NCBI RefSeq assembly: GCF_041224545.1 | Contig: NZ_JBGFGP010000109.1 | Location: 62,001-126,000 of the forward strand | DNA length: 64,000 bases | Source of the DNA: Sedimentitalea sp041224545 | GTDB lineage: Bacteria; Pseudomonadota; Alphaproteobacteria; Rhodobacterales; Rhodobacteraceae | Direction: 5' to 3' | Shown here: positions 61,404 through 64,000 of the stretch, piece by piece | Numbering within the stretch: the stretch's first letter is position 1 | How the letters are laid out: each line of letters starts with the position of its first letter | Program-made: the position numbers and the translations under genes | The notes under the pieces: generated by a model | The model's database searches: none | Told to the model about the DNA's origin: nothing | The model's input: only the letters and a program-made list of their open reading frames with translations

Positions 61404-62975
61404 ATGGCTGCACCTTTTGAACTGAACGACGACAGCGTCGTGGTCATCATCGGCACCGGCGCGGGCGGTGGTGTTCTCGCCAACGAGCTTGCGCAGAAGG
61501 GCGTAAGCGTCGTGGCGCTCGAGGCCGGCGGGCGGTATCTGCCGGATGATTACATCAACGACGAGTGGGAGAGCTTCGGTCAGCTGGCCTGGACCGATGC
61601 GCGCAGCACCAGCGGTGACTGGCGGGTCGCCAAGGATTTTCCGGGTCTGCCGACCTGGATCGTCAAGGCTGTCGGCGGCTCGACCGTTCACTGGGCGGGC
61701 GCGAGCCTGCGCTTTCAGGACCATGAGTGGAAGACGGCGACCACCTACGGGAATGTTCAGGGCGCGAATCTGCTCGACTGGCCCATCGACGGTGCCGAAA
61801 TGGCGCCATGGTATGACAAGGCGGAAAAGAAGCTGAATGTCACCCGGACAAACGGTCTGCCAGGCCTGCCCGGAAACAACAACTTCAAGGTGTTGGAGGC
61901 CGGAGCCAAGGCGCTTGGTTACGCCGAGGTCCACACTGGCCGCATGGCGATCAACTCGACGGACAGCCAGGATCGGTTGATGTGCCAGCAGACAGGTTTC
62001 TGTTTCCAGGGGTGCAAGTGGGGCGCCAAATGGTCGTCCGCCTATACCGATATCGAACAGGGCGAAGCGACCGGCAATCTCGAAGTGCGCATCAAAAGCC
62101 ATGCGGCGCGCATCCTGCATGACGATGCCGGCAAGGTTACGGGCGTGGAATATTTCGACGCCGACGGCAATCTCCAGATGCAGGCGGCGCGCATCGTCTG
62201 CGTCGCGGGCAACTCGATCGAAAGCCCGCGTCTGCTGCTCAATTCGGCGTCGTCGATGTTCCCTGACGGGCTTGCCAACAGTTCGGGTCAGGTCGGACGC
62301 AACTATATGCGCCATACCACCGGTTCGGTCTACGGGGTCTTTGACAAGCCTGTGCGCATGTGGCGCGGCACAACGATGGCCGGGATCGTTCAGGACGAGG
62401 CTCGGCACGATCCGTCACGCGGGTTTGTCGGCGGTTTCGAACTGGAGACGGTATCGGTCGGGCTTCCGTTCGCGGCGGCCTTCCTCGATCCCGGCAGCTG
62501 GGGGCGCGAGTTTACCTCGGCGCTCGACAGTTACGAGAACATGGCCGGGATGTGGATCGTCGGCGAGGACATGCCGCAGGAGACCAACCGGATCACGCTC
62601 AATACCGAGCTGCTCGACCAGCATGGCCTTCCGGCGGCCGACGTGCATTACGACGATCATCCGAACGATGTGGCAATGCGCAACTACGCCTATGATCGGG
62701 GAAGCGCGATCTATGAGGCGGTCGGTGCGACCCGTGTCCTGCCGACACCGCCTTATCCCTCGACGCACAATCTCGGAACCAACCGGATGTCGGAGAATCC
62801 GCGAGACGGAGTGGTGAACAGACATGGCCAGAGCCATGACATCGCCAACTTGTTTGTCTCGGATGGCTCGCAATTTACCACCGGCGCCGCCGAGAACCCG
62901 ACGCTGACGATCGTTGCGCTGGCCATACGGCAGGCGGAGTTCATCTCGGGAGCGATGAGCCGCGGCGAAATCTGA
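61404..62975 (+). CDS. GMC-family oxidoreductase, large FAD subunit
   Basis: This 523-residue flavoprotein of the glucose-methanol-choline family has the FAD motif GTGAGGGVLANELAQKG (residues 17-33), a middle FAD segment VGGSTVHWAGASLRF, and the C-terminal block STHNLGTNRMS, then VVNRHGQSHDIANLFVSDGSQF. There is no signal peptide; it likely rides out with the Tat-signal small subunit. A cytochrome subunit was not seen here. It would oxidise an alcohol or aldehyde in the periplasm and feed the respiratory chain. The downstream hairpin closes the operon. Confidence 0.9.
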   Translation: MAAPFELNDDSVVVIIGTGAGGGVLANELAQKGVSVVALEAGGRYLPDDYINDEWESFGQLAWTDARSTSGDWRVAKDFPGLPTWIVKAVGGSTVHWAGASLRFQDHEWKTATTYGNVQGANLLDWPIDGAEMAPWYDKAEKKLNVTRTNGLPGLPGNNNFKVLEAGAKALGYAEVHTGRMAINSTDSQDRLMCQQTGFCFQGCKWGAKWSSAYTDIEQGEATGNLEVRIKSHAARILHDDAGKVTGVEYFDADGNLQMQAARIVCVAGNSIESPRLLLNSASSMFPDGLANSSGQVGRNYMRHTTGSVYGVFDKPVRMWRGTTMAGIVQDEARHDPSRGFVGGFELETVSVGLPFAAAFLDPGSWGREFTSALDSYENMAGMWIVGEDMPQETNRITLNTELLDQHGLPAADVHYDDHPNDVAMRNYAYDRGSAIYEAVGATRVLPTPPYPSTHNLGTNRMSENPRDGVVNRHGQSHDIANLFVSDGSQFTTGAAENPTLTIVALAIRQAEFISGAMSRGEI

Positions 62976-62984
62976 TCCTGCGAC

Positions 62985-63012
62985 CGTCCCGCGTCCGGTG
63001 ACGCGGGACGGC
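62985..63012 (+). terminator. Perfect 12-bp hairpin after the GMC gene
   Basis: CCGTCCCGCGTC (62985-62996) and GACGCGGGACGG (63001-63012) form a perfect 12-bp, GC-rich stem with a CGGT loop, 9 bp after the GMC stop. No T-run. It marks the end of the oxidation operon; the stretch from 63013 to 63289 shows no gene but must contain the promoter of the next. Confidence 0.6.
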
Positions 63013-63192
63013 TCGGCAAGGACCAAAAGCGCGAGCGGAGACAGGTTGGTATCCGCTCGATGAACGACATGAAACCGCGCAGCAGCGAGAAAACGGGCGC
63101 GGTAGCTGTCGGTGCCCTGATATCTGCGGCCTGGCCCCGCCGTGATCCCGGATATCGGTCTGTGCCGGTTTCAAGGCTGTCCCAATGCTAAA

Positions 63193-63223
63193 ATATGCGT
63201 TCAGTTTTTGAGCACTCGCATAT
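63193..63223. promoter_or_regulatory. Inverted repeat upstream of the unknown gene
   Basis: ATATGCG (63193-63199) and CGCATAT (63217-63223) are perfect inverted repeats separated by 17 bp, about 70 bp upstream of the TTG start at 63290. A control site is possible; no regulator can be named. Confidence 0.35.
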
Positions 63224-63289
63224 ATTGCGACATTTTGACGTAGCCTCGTGCCTAGTGAGGTGGTAGGTTCCCGACGGGAGGAATGCGCG

Positions 63290-63856
63290 TTGGATATCTT
63301 TTCAAAGCGGGACGGACCGCGTCCTGAAGACGCCCGTGCGAAGCGCCTCATTTCTGAAAATGCGGGAACGATACGCAGATTGGCGGATCAGATTACCAAT
63401 GGCGGATTCACCAAGATGCGTCAGGATCAGGCCCGGCGCAAAGAGAAGCCCAAGCCCGAGGGTCTTCTCATCTATACCATGTCTGGATCCGGGGCGGCCA
63501 AATCCGACGACCCGGACCCTTATGTGCGATTGAGCTTGAACGGACGAATTGTGCTTGCTGACCGAAACAACGGAAGACAGCTTCAGTTGCTGGGTGAGAT
63601 CCGTACCAAGTTGGGGGTAAGGCGCGTTGTTCTCGCGACGAAAGAGAACGGCTTTATCTCTCCGCTCGGCGATGAAATTCGAGAGTCGCTCATCGAGTAT
63701 GACGACATCGGGTTGAACGCTGACTTCACGGAAGAGGATCTTGTTCTGAGGCTCGAAGAATCGCTGGGCCTTTCGAGCGAGATCCTGGACCGTTCTGACA
63801 GCCAAACGGACAAGAGGGACGGTACACCTGACGATGACTCGAGCGAGCTACTATAA
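63290..63856 (+). CDS. Protein of unknown function, overlaps probable activator gene
   Basis: This 188-residue hydrophilic protein reads LDIFSKRDGPRPEDARAKRL, with no enzyme motif or membrane segment. I place the start at TTG 63290 because a strong GGGAGGAA precedes it; the frame is open back to 63248 but without a ribosome site. It ends in a low-complexity acidic tail (SDSQTDKRDGTPDDDSSELL). It overlaps the start of the next gene by 23 bp, so the two are probably coupled. I do not recognise the family; a companion of the regulator is plausible. Confidence 0.6.
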   Translation: MDIFSKRDGPRPEDARAKRLISENAGTIRRLADQITNGGFTKMRQDQARRKEKPKPEGLLIYTMSGSGAAKSDDPDPYVRLSLNGRIVLADRNNGRQLQLLGEIRTKLGVRRVVLATKENGFISPLGDEIRESLIEYDDIGLNADFTEEDLVLRLEESLGLSSEILDRSDSQTDKRDGTPDDDSSELL

Positions 63857-64000
63857 AGCCAGCAAGGACGAAACTTTACCAAAGGATATCGGAACGACCG
63901 TTCCGTCGGAGCGCGAGGTACGTTCTGCCTGGGAAACTTTCGTGACATCCGATCAATCCAGCCGCGTCAGACCGGGCCCGGTCAGAGCCGATATTCTGGC
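63834..64000 (+). CDS. Probable sigma-54-dependent activator, N-terminus only
   Basis: ATG 63834 opens a frame that runs to the window edge (55 codons). It contains EREVRSAWETFVTSD and the block VRPGPVRADILA, resembling the N-terminal helical region of AcoR-type enhancer-binding activators where a VRPxIxxSWxRS motif begins the GAF domain. Only the beginning is visible, so the call rests on this motif plus the sigma-54 gene and -24/-12 promoter nearby. MimR regulators of related monooxygenases belong to this type. Confidence 0.5.
   Translation, partial: MTRASYYKASKDETLPKDIGTTVPSEREVRSAWETFVTSDQSSRVRPGPVRADIL

Noticed and set aside
1..64000. CRISPR arrays, tRNA or rRNA genes, integrases, intact insertion sequences, phage genes
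   Set aside because: I looked for regular repeats, cloverleaf-like sequences and transposase or integrase motifs and saw none that would hold up. A tRNA scan would be needed to exclude a missed tRNA.

Overview
The window is GC-rich DNA with compact operons, many 4-bp ATGA gene overlaps, TTT and TRAP transporters and a histidine-utilisation operon of the formimidoylglutamate-deiminase type. Together these point to an alphaproteobacterium, most likely a Rhodobacterales (roseobacter-like) soil or marine heterotroph. This is inferred from gene content; no rRNA, tRNA, CRISPR array or intact insertion sequence was seen.

Layout. (1) 1-5964: hut genes, with hutI-hutH-hutG-hutU leftward and hutF divergent, giving histidine to glutamate plus formate. 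(2) 6043-19591: a catabolic island of unknown substrate. It holds a ThDP enzyme, an SDR, an FCD-type GntR regulator, an MmgE/PrpD protein, an aspartate-dehydrogenase-like enzyme, both subunits of aconitase X, a DadA-like oxidase, an Asp/Glu-racemase-family protein, a glyoxalase-like protein and a complete TctCBA importer. TGTATACA palindromes recur in its control regions, so one GntR regulon is likely. (3) 19642-26664: a leftward operon reading LysR, amidase, TRAP transporter (DctM-P-Q), RidA and a DadA-like dehydrogenase. (4) 26665-29346: a decayed stretch with broken pieces of a GST, an ABC ATPase and a sugar-binding protein, around an intact PRC-barrel protein and a fumarylacetoacetase-family hydrolase. 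(5) 29347-43887: a peptide or N-acyl-amino-acid scavenging region with a Dpp-type ABC transporter, three M20 hydrolases, an M81 protein, an IclR regulator, a penicillin-acylase-family Ntn hydrolase and a LysE exporter. (6) 44074-48323: an outer-membrane protein and a group of unrecognised small and WD40-like genes. (7) 48395-64000: a sigma-54 paralogue followed by a soluble diiron monooxygenase operon of the propane-2-monooxygenase (prm/mim) type. It carries its own chaperonin, two zinc alcohol dehydrogenases, an amidohydrolase, a MIP18-like protein, a glyoxalase-family protein and a Tat-linked GMC oxidoreductase. At the far edge lie an unknown gene and the start of what looks like an AcoR-type sigma-54 activator.

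How it works together. In the last region a sigma factor, a good -24/-12 promoter, repeated GTGTAA boxes upstream and a probable enhancer-binding activator bracket the monooxygenase genes, so the cassette looks self-regulated. The six diiron ligands of the hydroxylase have the same spacing as in soluble methane monooxygenase. The first alcohol dehydrogenase resembles secondary-alcohol dehydrogenases, which suggests alkane or ketone oxidation through a secondary alcohol. The most novel parts are this self-contained sigma-54 oxidation module with its GMC/Tat extension, the AcnX/AspDH/PrpD island with its shared operators, and the unrecognised gene group at 45.4-48.3 kb.
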